Assembly: GCF_002776525.5 (NCBI RefSeq) | Contig: NC_045444.1 | Span: forward strand, 30,962,442-31,026,441 | Direction: 5' to 3' | Length of the DNA: 64,000 nucleotides | Origin: Piliocolobus tephrosceles | Taxonomy: Eukaryota; Chordata; Mammalia; Primates; Cercopithecidae | Shown: positions 1 through 11,717 of the stretch, one piece after another | Position numbering within the stretch: the first letter of the stretch is position 1 | How the letters are laid out: each line of letters starts with the position of its first letter | Notes under the pieces: generated by a model | Seen by the model: the letters and a program-made list of their open reading frames with translations, nothing else | Told to the model about the DNA's origin: nothing | Database searches by the model: none | Program-made: the position numbers and the translations under genes

Positions 1-405
1 CATGCAGTATTTATAAAGTTTACAGTAGTGTACAATAATAATGTCTTAGCCCTTCACATTCACTCACCACTCACTGACTCAACGAAAGCAACTTCCAGTC
101 CTATGAACTCCATTTATGGTAAGTGCCTTATACAGGTGACCATTTTTTTGTCTTTTATACTGTATTTTTACTGTACCTTTTATATGTTTAGATACAAAAA
201 TACTTATCGTTGTGTTACAATTTCCTATAGTATTCAGTACAGTAATGTAGCCTAGGAGTGATAGACTGTACCGTATAGCTTAGGCGTGTAAGTGGCTAGT
301 CCATCTAGGTTTGTGGAAGTATACTCTATGATGTTTGCACAACAATGAAATTGCCAAAGATTCATTTATCAGAATATATGCCTGTCACTAAGCGACACAC
401 TACAC
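1..405 (+). mobile_element. Tigger/MER2-type DNA transposon, 3' part, cut by window start
   Basis: The sequence follows the MER2 / Tigger (TcMar) consensus as I remember it: the 'tactgtatttttactgtacc' block, 'tgtgttacaatt', 'attcagtacagtaatg', 'gtagcctagga', 'ccatctaggtttgtg', and a terminal inverted repeat resembling 'cgttaagcgacgcatgactg' (here 'cactaagcgacacac'). The stretch at 30-120 belongs to a longer Tigger relative rather than the short MER2. No transposase frame survives. The subfamily is uncertain. Confidence 0.75.
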
Positions 406-1518
406 TACTGTAACCATCTTGTGCTAGAAAAATTAAAAGGCATTCTTTATTCGGAAGGATGCAAAAGATTCTACTTTTAAAAGAAAGCTTAATAATGTAT
501 ACTTCCTGATTTGTTTTTATTGGTTAATTAATTAATTTGTTAGATTTTTAATACAACTCTAATGTAAGAATCTGTCTTGGGAGAAGGAAAGTCTGAAGAT
601 AGGTACATAAAAACATGTCAAAGACCACTGGAAAGGAAATAACTTGGTGTTCTTTCTCTTTGTGTGTGTTATTTTTATTTCTCTTGCGAAAGGAAGAATT
701 TTAGTCACTTGACTTTTTTCTTTCCTTTTTTGAAGAGTGATTTTTTTTTTTTTCCCCAAAGGAGGAAGAGTGCTGAAAGAGAAGATATGAAAGGCAAATA
801 AGTTGATTGTTTTGTTTTGTTTTACAAATGTGTTTGAAGAACACAGAACATTAAATCTCATGCTTTCTGAATGACCTGACAATCTTAAATAAGCCCACCA
901 TACAGGCAAACATCACTCCCTTCTTTAAGTGTTAGATTTAAATGCATTTTTAAAATAAGCCTTTGTTAGAAGTCCTGGTGGTAGAATCCTGTGGATTCCA
1001 GCCAGTGGGTTCATGGTAATGCCACACTGAGGGGCTCAGCCAGCTGGGGAACAGAGCAGTGGAACCTGCTCAGGTCAGAGTCCTGTTTGAACTCAATCTT
1101 GAATCCAGTTAAATGCATGGTAAGAAAAAGTTAAGGATCCACTCCTTCTATCCTCCCACAACTGCATACACACAATTAAATAAATAAAGTAAGAAAACCA
1201 GCAGGGGTTCAAGTTAAAAGTAACAGCCTTAAAAACAGACCTGATTTGCTGATTTGGTCAAGCAGTAGCAGGATTTGAGAGGGCTACGGCTTGGTAGAAA
1301 TGAAATAGGCCATGAATTCCCCACCAAATTCCTTTGCAAAGAGGATTTCAGCATTCTTCCTTCCCTATTCCTCTGCATCCTGATGGCCAAGCCACATGAT
1401 CCTAAAGCCCTTACTTAAAAAATTATCACAAACTTGTTAATACACTGAACTCATGCTTAATACTAAAAGGCATCAGTTGGACCCCCTTTAAAGCATTAAT
1501 CCATAAACACTTTTCTTA
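406..1518. other. Unassigned intergenic DNA
   Basis: No coding signal or recognised repeat. It contains a T-rich run at 730-755. The 559-909 minus open frame lacks any domain and crosses this low-complexity run. Confidence 0.5.
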
Positions 1519-1523
1519 CAAGC
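1519..1523. repeat. Target-site duplication of THE1, left copy (CAAGC)
   Basis: CAAGC sits directly before the TGTATTAG terminus and recurs at 3830-3834 directly after the other LTR terminus. A 5-bp duplication is expected for ERVL-MaLR integration. Confidence 0.85.
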
Positions 1524-1900
1524 TGTATTAGTCTGTTTTCATGCTGCTGGTAAAGATATACCCAAGACTGGACAATTTATAAAAGAAAGAGGTTTGTTGG
1601 ACTTACAGTTCCCTGTGGCTGGGTAGGCCTCATAATCATGATGGAAGGTGAAAGGCAAGGAGGAGCAAGTCACATCTTACATGGATGGTGGCAGGCAAAG
1701 AGAGAGTTTGTGCAGATAATCTCTCATTTTTAAAACCATCAGATTTCCTGAGACTCATTCACTGTCATGAGAACAGCACAGGAAAGATCTGCTTCCATGA
1801 TTCGATCATCTCCCACCGTTTTCCTCCCATGACATGTGGGAATTGTGGGAATTACAATTCAAGATGAGATTTGGGTGGGGACAGAGACAAACCCCTCATC
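1524..1900 (-). repeat. THE1 3' LTR (element orientation)
   Basis: It starts TGTATTAGTCTG, the reverse complement of the LTR end. It carries the 'ccttgcctttc' region, an 'aaacctctttc' polyadenylation-region homologue and the 'tcccaca' / 'tgtccccac' LTR start in reverse. The inner edge near 1900 is worn ('aaacccctcat' in place of 'aaccatatca'). Confidence 0.9.
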
Positions 1901-3447
1901 CCTCCCAAATTTCATGTCCTTACATTTCAAAACCAGTCATGCCTTCCCAACAGTCCCCCAAAATCATACATCATTTCAGCACTAATTCAAAAGTCCACAG
2001 TCCAACATCTCATCTGAGACAAGGCCAGTGCCTTCTCCCTATGAGTTGTGAAATCACAGTTACTTCCTAGCTACAATGGGGGTACAAGCATTGGGTAAAT
2101 ACATCCATTCTAAATGGAGAAATTGGCCAAAGAAAGGGGATACAGGCTGAATGCAAGGCCAAAATTCAGCAAGGCACTCAAATCTTTAAGTTTCAAAATG
2201 ATCTCCTTTGACTCCGTGTCTCACATCTGGGTCACATGGATGCAAAAGATGGGTTTCCATGGTCTTTGGGAGATCCACCCCTGTGGCTCTGAAGGATACA
2301 GCCTCCCTTCTGGCTGCTTTCACAGGCTGGGTTTGAGTGTCTGTGGCTTTACCAGGTACATGGTGCAAGCTGTCAGTGGATCTACCATTCTGGGGTCTGG
2401 AGGACCCTCTTCTCACAGCTTCACTAGGTGGTGCCCCCAGTAGGTACTCTGTGTGGGGGTTCTGACACCACATTTCCCTTCTGCACTGCCCTAGCAAAGG
2501 TTCTCCATGACAGCCCAACCCCTGCAGCAAACTTCTGCCTGGACATCCAGGCATTTGCCTACATCTTCTGAAATCTAGGCGAAGGTTCCCAAACCTCAAT
2601 TCTTGACTTCTGTGCACTTGCAGGTTCAATACCACATAGAAGCTGCCAAGGCTTGAGGGTTTCATCCTCTGAAGCCACAGCCCAAGCTCTATGTTTGCCC
2701 CTTTCAGTCACAGCTGGAGCAACTGGCATGCAGAGCAGTAAGTCCCTAGACTTCCCATAGCACAGGGACCCTGGACCTGACCCATGAAACCATTTTTTCC
2801 CTCCTAGGCCTCCAAGCCTGTGATGGGAGGGGCAGCTGCAAAAATCTCTTTCATGCCCTGGAAACGTTTTCTCCATTTTCTTGGTGATTAACATTTGGCT
2901 TTTTGTTACTTATGCAAATTTCCACAGCCAGCTTCAATTTCTCCTCAGAAAATGAGATTTTCTTTTCTATCAGATTGTCAGGCTGCAAATTTTCCAAACT
3001 TTTATGCTCTGTTTCCCTTTTAAAACTGAATGCCTTTAGCAGCACCCAAGTCACATACTGAATGCTTTGCTGCTTAGAAATTTCTTCCACCGCACACCAT
3101 AAACCATCTCTCTGAAGTTCAAAGTTCCACAAATCTCTAAGACGGGGCATAATACTGCCAGTCTCTTTGCTAAAACATAACAAGAGTCATCTTTGCTCCA
3201 GTTCCCAACAAGTTCCTCATCTCTATCTGAGACCACCTCAGACTGAACTTTATTGTCCATATCTCTATCAGCATTTTGGTCAAAGTCATTCAACAAGTCG
3301 GTAGGAAGTTCCAAACTTTCCCACATTTTTCTGTCTTCTTCTGAGCCTTCCAAACAGTTTTAACCTTTGCCTCTTACCCAGTTCCAAAGTCACTTCCACA
3401 TTTTTGGATCTCACTTCAGCAACATCCCAGTATCAGTACAAATTTAT

Positions 3448-3829
3448 TGTATTATAGTCCCTTTTCATGCTGTTGATAAAGACTGGGCAATTTACAAAAC
3501 AAATAAACAAATAAACAAAAGAGTTTTATTGGACTTTCAGCTCCACATGGCTAGGAAGGCCTCACAATCATGGTGGAAAGTGAAAGGCAAGGAGGAGCAA
3601 GTCACATCTTATATGAATGGCAGCAGGCAAACAAAGCTTGTGCACGGAAACTCTCTTTCTTAAAACCATCAGCTCTCATGAGACTCATTCACTGTCACAA
3701 GAACAATGCAGGAAAGACCTGCCCCCATAATTCAATCACCTCCCACCAGGTTCCACCCACAAAAGGTGGAAACTGTGGGAGTTACAATTCAAGATGAGAT
3801 TTGGGTGGGGACACAGCCAAACCATATCA
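3448..3829 (-). repeat. THE1 5' LTR (element orientation)
   Basis: It has the same LTR content as 1524-1900, ends with the canonical 'aaaccatatca', and includes an 'aacaaataaacaaataaac' expansion at 3499-3519 that the partner LTR lacks. The two LTRs were identical at insertion, so their many differences show long residence. Confidence 0.9.
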
Positions 3830-3834
3830 CAAGC
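3830..3834. repeat. Target-site duplication of THE1, right copy (CAAGC)
   Basis: It matches 1519-1523 exactly. Confidence 0.85.
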
Positions 3835-5555
3835 TTTCTCATAGAAGGAAAGAAAAAATGATGATGGATTATCTAAGTTCTCAATAAGATGGAAGAAAAT
3901 AATCCCTATCTTTCCACGATTTGGGAATTTGACCATTTTGGAAAATGTAACATGACCAGTCTCTTTAAGGTCAGCCTTAGGTGGAGGAGAAACAGGATGA
4001 CATCAAACTGAGTCACACCAGTAAAGACCAAGTCCCAGAAGAAGGAAAGCAACCAGAAGACTGAGATGATTATGGTGGAGTGTATAGGGTTTCTATCAGA
4101 AGTACTGTGGGAAGATCTTCTGCTAATAACCCTGCTAGATAAGGTCAGTCTTCATTTGTAACATCCGACTTTGAAATGACAAACAGATATTCCTCAAATT
4201 ACTGCTGTGCCTATCCCATTAGCTGCACCCTAGCTACTGGTACTATGATGTAACCTAAACTTAAGAACAGGTGTGAATTTCAAGACTTTGGTGAGGACGT
4301 TGCTCCTCACTGAATCTTACTTGAGCTTATAGGATAATACTTAAAAACTCTTCTCATTCAAAACTAGCACTCTTAGAAGTATTTTAAGATAGTTTTGCTG
4401 GTCAACTTGGAAACAGTTTTACTTAGTTTTTAAACAATTAAGTTGGTAGTCCAGCTAAAGTGCAATTATAGGTGAAATACTGTTCTGTGCTTTTCCTTTG
4501 CATCCTGAATCCTAACTTTTAACTTTATTTTGCAATTCCAGCTATGCTGGACCCACCCCGTGACATGGCGATACTTACCCTAGGGTTTCAAATTTTAGGA
4601 CACACGAGCTGCTTCTCTTGTTGTAAACATGTGAATGGGGGCAGAGTATGGGCCCTGAGGAGAAATTGACAAGTCTCCCCACCCTAAAACTGAAATCTGT
4701 GCCCTTTGAAGTGAGAGCATTCAAGATTCATTCCAAACCTACTGGTGATAACTAAAGGCATCTATCTATGTCATCTCTATATAAAGAGAGTTCCAGAGTG
4801 AGGCTAGATGCATGTCAAGTAAGTAGCACAACATATTTCCTACTAATCCCCTTCTTGAGAATCTGACCTCTGCCTCCAGAAAAACGTCAGAGCCTTTTCT
4901 ATAGGAAATATTATCCTCGGGATATATCCTTAAATTGTTTTTATAAGTATATGAATGATGAAATACAAGCAAACTGTAAAATGCTAAATACTGTGGAGTT
5001 TTTTGTTTTTTGGGTTTTTTTGTTTGTTTGTTTTTGCTTTTCAATGTCCACATTTCCTACCATCTCAAAGGGGGAAAAAAGGTAAGGGACTGTGAAACGG
5101 TCATGTTGGCCAAAACACTTGAAAAATAGTTGCTAATTTCTGACGAAAGTCCTTGAGTTGCAACCACACACAGAGCTAGCAGCAGGCACTGTCCCAAAGC
5201 AGTCAACAAGGCTTGTCAATGTTCAGTGCTGCCTTTGTGTACTGTGTGCATCCTTAGTAAATGCCAAGCCAGGTCTGGTGCAGTCTGTCAGCATCTTTTT
5301 TTCTGTTTTTCTTTTCTTTTTCCTTTTTTCTCTTTTTCACTTTCTCCCATGCTTTGTGCTTCTCTCTAATCTTTATCACCTTGATAAAATTTTCTGGGAT
5401 TTGGAAGGTTAAAATAAGCCTTAGCGATTTGAAATTGGGCAAAGATTGCATTTGGTTGACTTATTTTCTAATACGTTTGGTGTGATGTACTGGTCTATGA
5501 GTTTGTAAGGTAGTATTGAAGTAGGTGAGAAACAAATGAAGAGAGAAAATGAATG
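3835..5555. other. Unassigned intergenic DNA with two T/pyrimidine runs
   Basis: No gene or confident repeat family seen. A 'tttttgttt' run lies at 4998-5040 and a T/C-rich run at 5294-5345. The opposed short frames at 5158-5485 are shadows of the pyrimidine run. Confidence 0.5.
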
Positions 5556-5768
5556 TTTATTACTTGTTGGCTGTGTGCCAGGAACTGAGTATATCACTGT
5601 ATACACATTATCACACTTAATGATCATACTGATTCTGTGAAGTATCATTTTACTTATTAAATAAAAGAGAAGTTTAAAATTACAAATAAGCCCAAGATCA
5701 TGCAGTTTGTAAGTAGCAGAATTGGGCATGAATCCAAGACTGTCCAACTCCAAAGTTTATGCTCTTTC
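5556..5768 (-). repeat. MIR SINE
   Basis: It contains the reverse complement of the MIR core: 'gtgtgccaggaactgag', then 'cacattatcacacttaatgatc', then 'cagtttgtaagtagcagaat' and 'catgaatccaagactgt'. It is degraded, as expected for a mammal-wide tRNA-derived SINE. Confidence 0.8.
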
Positions 5769-5867
5769 AGGTAAAAATTCATAGAAAATTTGGGCTTATA
5801 TGTTTGCAGACAAAAATATTGTAGGGAAATTCGATGAAATATATTACTTATTTCTTAGTATGATAAA

Positions 5868-6335
5868 CATCTGAAATTGCTGCTATTTACCAGGCTCTGT
5901 GCTAAATATTATGAATGTGATGTAGGATAAGACAAAGTCCCTGTTCTCTAGCAGCTTACATTCTAGTAGGGTAGGTAAAGAATGAATAATTAGGTAATAA
6001 ATAAATTAGACAAAATGAGATGCTAGATAGTAACTAGGAGAGGGGGATAATCTACTTACATTAAGTGGAACAGGGAAGGCCTCTCTATGGAAGCAATATT
6101 TGTGGAAGGTTGAAAAGGAGGTGAGCCTGCCAAAAATTGATAGATAGGTGTTCCAGGCAGACAGAACAGACGGGCAGGGTAAAAGGAATATTGGGAATGG
6201 GGAAAAAGGTAATTGGTGGGAGCCTGATGATGCTGAAATGAACATGTCCCTTAATGTATTGGTATTTATTTTAAGTGTAGTGGAAAGCTATTGAAGGTTT
6301 TGATGCAGCGGAGTGATAAGATATTATCTGAACTA
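5868..6335 (+). repeat. Ancient mammalian interspersed repeat, family not named
   Basis: Recognisable blocks in order are 'ccaggctctgtgctaaat', 'cctgttctctagcagctta', 'ggaaggcctctct', 'gtgttccaggcagacagaac' and 'ggaaagctattgaaggtttt'. I know this order from many mammalian loci but cannot name the family with certainty. Related stretches occur at 47521-48365 and 62965-63200, and the duplicated segments at 31109 and 32047 seem to derive from its first part. Confidence 0.5.
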
Positions 6336-6337
6336 AA

Positions 6338-6359
6338 ATATATATATATATATATATAT
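6338..6359. repeat. (TA)n microsatellite
   Basis: About 11 uninterrupted TA units. Confidence 0.9.
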
Positions 6360-6714
6360 CCTATCTGGCTGTTGAATGCCTCTCTCCGTCTAGTATTCTA
6401 GGAGGTAAAAATGTGCCTTACAGATCCATGTTATGACATCTGAGAGGACTGAAGCCGAGTCAGTGTTAGTGTTCTTTCCTTATTCCAAATAGTTTATCTG
6501 ATTTAAATGCCATTGTTTTTTCTTACCTGTATTTAACTCAAAACACCATTGCCTCTGCCTTACCCATGTCTTATCTCTGTCCTTATGTGTGAGGGAGTGG
6601 ATGAACAACAGTGATCACCTTCCCATTGGTCAGCACCTCTGCATGATCTACGCAAAAGGACTGTCGGGGTTGTTTAGCGCCATGGTCCTGCCAATGGCAT
6701 CTTTTACTGATTAA
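6360..6714. other. Unassigned intergenic DNA
   Basis: Nothing recognised. Confidence 0.5.
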
Positions 6715-6975
6715 AACATGATATAGCATGGCTGGTAGGAGAATGCTTCTGGAACCACACTTATATGTTGAATCCTGGCTTTGTCAATTACCAGTCAAGA
6801 ATCCTTGTGTTAGTTACTTCTCTGTGTCTTAGGTTTCTCACCTTTCATGTGGAGATGATAATAATGTCTACCTCATGTGATTATTGTGAGAACTCAATGA
6901 ATTAAAACTTATGTAATGCTTGGAACAGAGCCTGGAACATACTAATCAATGAGTAAGTGCTAGTTGTATCTCAAA
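6715..6975 (+). repeat. MIR SINE
   Basis: Forward MIR order: 'tcctggctttgtcaattac', 'gttacttctctgtgtctta', 'gtggagatgataataatg', 'acctcatgtgattattgtg', and an end resembling 'agagcctggaacatact'. Confidence 0.85.
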
Positions 6976-7655
6976 TTGTTGGATTAGGCTACTCTTAGAG
7001 TAGCCTGCCAAAATTTGTTACATCCATCCCTTTGCAGGGAAATGGGAAGATACTCACTCATTTTCTAATAACAAGGTGTTTGTAGGTGAATGAGATTGGA
7101 TATTGGGAAAACTACTGGAAAGAAACAGAATGGACAACAATAACCACAGGACTATGGAGAATATCAATACTTAAGAAAGGGAATGAGGGAAGTAAAAATA
7201 GGTCAGCAGAAAGAATGTTCTGAAAAGGTAGAAGGACAACCAGATGAAAGTAGGGGTAGAGTAACAAATGGTAACAGACAACAGGTGGTAAATGCAAAGA
7301 CAGCAGTAGAATGGCAGGTAAAAATAAATCACATAGATTGTATCATTTGGAAATTTTGACTTTGTTTAGATGGTGTTAGGGCATACTTGGGACAATAACT
7401 TGATTTCTAGCCAGTGGTTAAAACCTAAATATGAGGTGAAAAGTTATAAACAACCATTCTGATAGGAAAATGGAAGGCGAGAGAAAAAGTGGTTGCTTTG
7501 CAAGGAAGTTGGAATTATGTGCGAGGGAGTGTGTGTATACATTAAAAATATATTGGGAAAATAAGAAAATGTTTATAAGATGGGAATATATTGCAATGGA
7601 AAATATAATGTAAACATCTAAAATTAAAGATAATGGTTTTTTTCAAGGAAGATGT
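6976..7655. other. Unassigned intergenic DNA
   Basis: A-rich and AG-rich with no coding signal or confident repeat. Confidence 0.5.
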
Positions 7656-7659
7656 ATTA

Positions 7660-7885
7660 GACTCTGGGTGCAAAAGGGGCAATTACAAGCACTCTGCATG
7701 GGTTTGGATCCTATCTTCAGCGCTTGCTAGTTGTGGCCATAGGCATGTTGTCAAAGATCTCTGTGCCTCAGTTTCCATAACTGTAAAACTGGAATAATAG
7801 TAGGACCTATCTCAGGGGGTGGTGACAGGATGTTATGCCGAGACAGACCTCAAGTGTATAATAAGCACAGTAGAATTAATAGCTG
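7660..7885 (+). repeat. MIR SINE
   Basis: Forward MIR blocks: 'gggtttggatcctatct', 'tgtgcctcagtttccataac', 'aaaactggaataatagtag' and 'acctatctcaggg'. Confidence 0.8.
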
Positions 7886-8254
7886 CTGAAGTACAGACAG
7901 GGAAATGACATTTTCAATAGAGAGATATATCAGCAAAGGCGTAACTTAGTTGTGAAACATAGGGGAAGGAATTTGAGAAAATTCTTAACTGAAATCCTCT
8001 ACTTTCTCAACAAATAAGAGGAAATTTTTCTGACATTAAGGAGGGCAAACATGTTGTCTGAAATTTAGAGAAAGTGTAGGATTTGGACATGGGATCTGGA
8101 AATGACAAAGAGAGAAAAAATAGTGGATTAAGACAGACTAATGACCCAGCCGACGGTGATATGAGCACACTTACTTAAAAGCCAATGTGCATGCTTGTGA
8201 GATTTTTTCTCTAGCAGATTTTTTCAGGTAAAGATCCTCAGGGAATGATACAGG

Positions 8255-8400
8255 GTGGTGTATTAGCCAGGATATGTAATGTTATGCTGCAGTGACCACC
8301 CTATCAGGTCTATGCAGATCTGAAGGAGAGGTAGGGGTGGGGTTGGTGAGGTATCTGCTTCTCACAGTCATTGAGGAAACCATTCTCTCAGGGATGTTAC
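8255..8400 (+). repeat. Worn fragment of an old interspersed repeat (possibly LTR-like)
   Basis: The phrases 'gtgtattagccaggatat' and 'gttatgctgcagtgacca' are familiar from an old mammalian repeat whose name I cannot give. The middle is missing. Confidence 0.35.
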
Positions 8401-8401
8401 A

Positions 8402-9078
8402 ATTTTTTTTTACTTTTATTTTTAAACATTTTTCTTGTGTTAAGATATATATATAAACATAGAATTTAACTATTATCAAGTGTACAATTCAGTGGCATGA
8501 ACTATGTTGACATTGTTGTGCTACAATCATTACCAAGCATTTCTGGAAATTTTGATTGCACCAAACTGACACTCTGTACCATTAAACAATAACGTCTCAT
8601 TATACCCTCCTCTAGGCCCTGGTAACCACTCTTGTACTTTCTGTCTCTATGAATTTAAGTATTCTACGTATGTCATATAAGAGGAATCATACAATAGTTT
8701 TTTTTTTCTCTTTTTTTGTCTAGCTTATTTCACTTAGCATACTGCTTTCAAGATTCATCCAAGTTGTAGCATGTGTCAGAATCCATGTTTTGAGGCTGAA
8801 TAATATTCCACTATATATACACACCATGTTTTATCTATTCATCTGTCCATGGATATATGGATTTTTTCCACCTTTTGGTTATTGTGAATAATGCTACTAT
8901 GTATACTGGTGAACAGACATTTCTTTCAGTTCCTACTTTCAATTATCTTGGGTATCTATCAAGAAGTGGAATTGTTGGGTCATATGATATTTTTGTATTT
9001 AAAATGTTAAGGAACTATCAGAACCATCATACTGTTTTTACAAAAGAATACAGTACTTTACATTCCCACCAGCAGTGA
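8402..9078 (-). mobile_element. Old L1 (L1M) 3' end
   Basis: Reverse-complement L1 3' region. It begins with a T-run (tail remnant) at 8403, then 'gtgtacaattcagtggcat', 'ttgttgtgctacaatcatta', 'ggtaaccactcttgtacttt', 'ttgtgaataatgctact', and ends in the 'cattcccaccagcagtg' part of ORF2. It is 5'-truncated at about 9078. The plus-strand frame at 8857-9078 is antisense ORF2 sequence. Confidence 0.88.
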
Positions 9079-9082
9079 TTTT

Positions 9083-9131
9083 GTATATGTATATACATAT
9101 ATATACACACACACAGAAACACACACACATC
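9083..9131. repeat. (TA)n/(CA)n microsatellite between two L1 fragments
   Basis: Alternating TA and CA units separate the 5' ends of a minus and a plus L1 fragment. Confidence 0.8.
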
Positions 9132-9526
9132 CATCCATCAAGACTAAGTGAGCTTTATTTTGGGAATGCAAGTTTGGTTTAATAGCCAAAAATCAATCAA
9201 GTCATTTCATCATGTTGACACACTATAAAAACAAATGAAAGAGTGTGACCCTCTCAAAAGATGCAGAAAACACATTTGACAAAATTTATAACCCATTTAT
9301 AATTTAAAAAGTAAGTCTCAGGAAACTAGAAACAGAAAGAAACTTCTTCAACTAAATAAATACCATCCATCTAAAAGCCACCAAAATATTTTTTATAGGT
9401 AAAATGTTGAATGCTATTCTGCTAAAATGTGGAACAATAAGGCAATGATCTTAAATAAACAACTTCTATTCGGTAATTTATTAAATATTCTAAGTGCACC
9501 AGGGCAAGAAAAAAATAAAAGTGTGT

Positions 9527-9852
9527 GGCCGGGCGCAGTGGCTCATACCTGTAATCCCAGCACTTTCGGAGGCCAAGGTGGGCAGATCAACTAAGGTCGT
9601 GAGTTTGAGACCAGCCTGACCAACATGGAGAAACACCGTCTCTACTAAAATACAAAAGTAGCCGGGCATGATGGCACATACCTGTAATCCCAGCTACTCG
9701 GGAGGCTGACGCAGGAGAATCACTTGAACCCGGGAGGCAGAGGTTGCAGTGAGCCAAGATCATGCCATTGCACTCCGACCTGGGCAACAAGAGCAAAACT
9801 CCATCTCAAACAAACTAATAAACACCACAAAAATATACAACAACAACAACAA
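9527..9852 (+). mobile_element. AluS SINE
   Basis: Full-length dimeric Alu starting 'ggccgggcgcagtggctc', with both arms, 'gaccagcctgaccaacatgg' and 'ccgggaggcagaggttgcag', and a complex A/C-rich tail ('caacaacaacaac'). It is inserted in the plus-strand L1M ORF2 remnant. Confidence 0.93.
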
Positions 9853-11368
9853 AACCAGTGTGATGACTTCAAGGGAAAAGTAAAACTGCCTTTCTTTGCA
9901 GATGATGACTATGTATGTCATCAAAAAGGTTGGTTCTATAAAATACTACTAGAAATAATAATTGATTTTAGCAAGGCTAATAATACTAGGTCCAAAGATA
10001 AACCAACTGTATTTTTATAAGAAATGTGATTTTAAAATTGTAACACATAATTGTAAAAATATAATTTTTGTTAGCAATAATTAACTTGGTAATAAAATTA
10101 TCAAAAGATATGTAAAATGTTTACACTAAGGTCTCCAAAATGTTGCTGGGAAATTTTAAAGTACTGAAAATATGAAAATATATCCTGTGTTTGTGGATTA
10201 GAAACCTCGATGTTATTAAGAAGCTGCCTTTCCTCCAATGATTTATAAATTTGATACAAAGCCAATCAAAATTTCCACAGGCTCTTTTGTAGAAATTAAC
10301 AAGATGATTCTAAATTTTGTGGGGAAATACAAAAGACCTAACTAGATTAAACAATTTTGAAAAAGCAGAACAATTTGGTACCTTTTTTTATTAACTGATC
10401 TTAAGAATTATTTTAAAATTAAGCTAATCAAGATTATGTGGAATTGGCATGAAAAGAGATATATAAATCAATTGAACAACATATAGAGTGCAGGAATAAA
10501 TCTATTTATACATGGTCAATTGATTTTAGACAAAGGCATAAAGGCAATTCAATGGAGAAAAAGATACTCTTTTTCAACAAATGACTCTATAGCTATTGCA
10601 TTAACATGTGAAATATTAATGGAATTATCCCCAACCTCTACCTTACAATATACACAAAAACTTAGACATGGATCATACACCTAAACGTAAAAGCTAAAAT
10701 GATACATTTCAAAAAAGTAATTATTAGAGAATTTTTTTTATGATCTTTGGATATGGAAAGATGTTTTAATAAAAAACAAATAGCAGCAACCATAAGAAAA
10801 ATTAAATTTAGAAGGTGGACCTCACCAAAGCGATTTTTTAAAAAACTGCCAATCAAAAGTTATTATTAAGAAAATAAAAAGGTAAGACACAGAACGAAGA
10901 AAATATTTATAATACCTAAATTTGAAAAAGGTCCTGTATCCAGAATACACAAAGAATCTACAAATCATTAATGAAGAGTAAACTAGTCAATACAAATGGC
11001 AGGACACTTGAACAACCACTTACCAAAAGATATGGCAGGCCAGTAAGTCCACAGAACAGTCCTCCATTAGAACCAAATACTGACTCTATGCCCATTTGAA
11101 GAACAAAATTAAGACTGACAGCACTAAATATTTGTAATGATATGGGAGTCCCTAGAACTTTCATTCATTACTTACGGGGCTACAAATTATTACAGTCCCT
11201 TTGAAAGACTCCTTGGCTATTTCTTCAAAGTTAAACTAACTCCCATCAATCTACCGCCCAGGTATTTACAAGAGAAATGAATCATATGCCCACAAATAGC
11301 AGTTTACCAAAATGTTTATAGCAACTTATTCACAGTAGTCCCTAACTGGAAGTAACTCAATTATCCTT

Positions 11369-11380
11369 AAGAGAAAAACA
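11369..11380. repeat. Target-site duplication of AluYR, left copy
   Basis: AAGAGAAAAACA precedes the Alu and recurs at 11708-11719 after the A tail. The TT/AAGA junction fits L1 endonuclease nicking. Confidence 0.85.
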
Positions 11381-11381
11381 T

Positions 11382-11686
11382 GGCCGGGCGCGGTGGCTCA
11401 AGCCTGTAATCCCAGCACTTTGGAAGGCCGAGACGGGCGGATCACGAGGTCAGGAAATCGAGACCATCCTGGCTAACACGGTGAAACCTCGTCTCTACTA
11501 AAAATACAAAACCTAGCCGGGCGAGGTGGTGGGCGCCTGTAGTCCCAGCTACTCGGGAGGCTGAGGCAGGAGAATGGCGTAAATCCGGGAGGCGGAGCTT
11601 GCATTGAGCTGAGATCCGGCCACTGCACTCCATCCCCGGCGACAGAGCGAGACTCCGCCTCGGGCGAAAGAGCCAACCCCAATCCC

Positions 11687-11709
<23 letters not shown>
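11382..11709 (+). mobile_element. AluY of the Old World monkey AluYR group, with extra 3' segment
   Basis: Full-length young Alu ('ggccgggcgcggtggctc'). Variant bases 'aagcctgtaatccc', 'agacgggcggatcacgagg', 'aatggcgtaaat' and 'gctgagatccggccactgc' are those I associate with cercopithecoid AluYR elements. Human AluY normally has 'acgcctgtaat', 'ggcgtgaa' and 'gagatcgcgccactgc'. The usual 3' end at about 11661 is followed by 25 additional bases (11662-11686) before a 23-A tail. A 12-bp target duplication brackets it. Confidence 0.93.

Positions 11710-11717
<8 letters not shown>

Larger units (their letters stand above)
1524..3829 (-). mobile_element. Complete THE1 (ERVL-MaLR) element with both LTRs
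   Basis: Two related LTRs in the same (minus) orientation flank about 1.55 kb of internal sequence, and a 5-bp CAAGC duplication brackets the whole. Read on the minus strand, the internal part begins just inside 3447 with the usual THE1 phrases (a 'gttgctga' block, then 'ggaactgggtaa', then 'gtgggaaagtttggaac'). THE1 is a primate-specific non-autonomous retrotransposon group that depends on other retroviral machinery. Minus frames of 100-159 aa inside it (for example 2186-2665) are fragments of decayed internal sequence with no gag/pol motif that I can recognise, so I do not call a gene. Confidence 0.93.

Noticed and set aside
2114..2443. Plus-strand 109-aa frame
   Set aside because: Antisense to THE1 internal sequence and without any domain.
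2186..3353. Minus-strand open frames of 100-159 aa
   Set aside because: They lie inside the THE1 internal region and overlap each other in different frames. No retroviral or host domain is recognisable.
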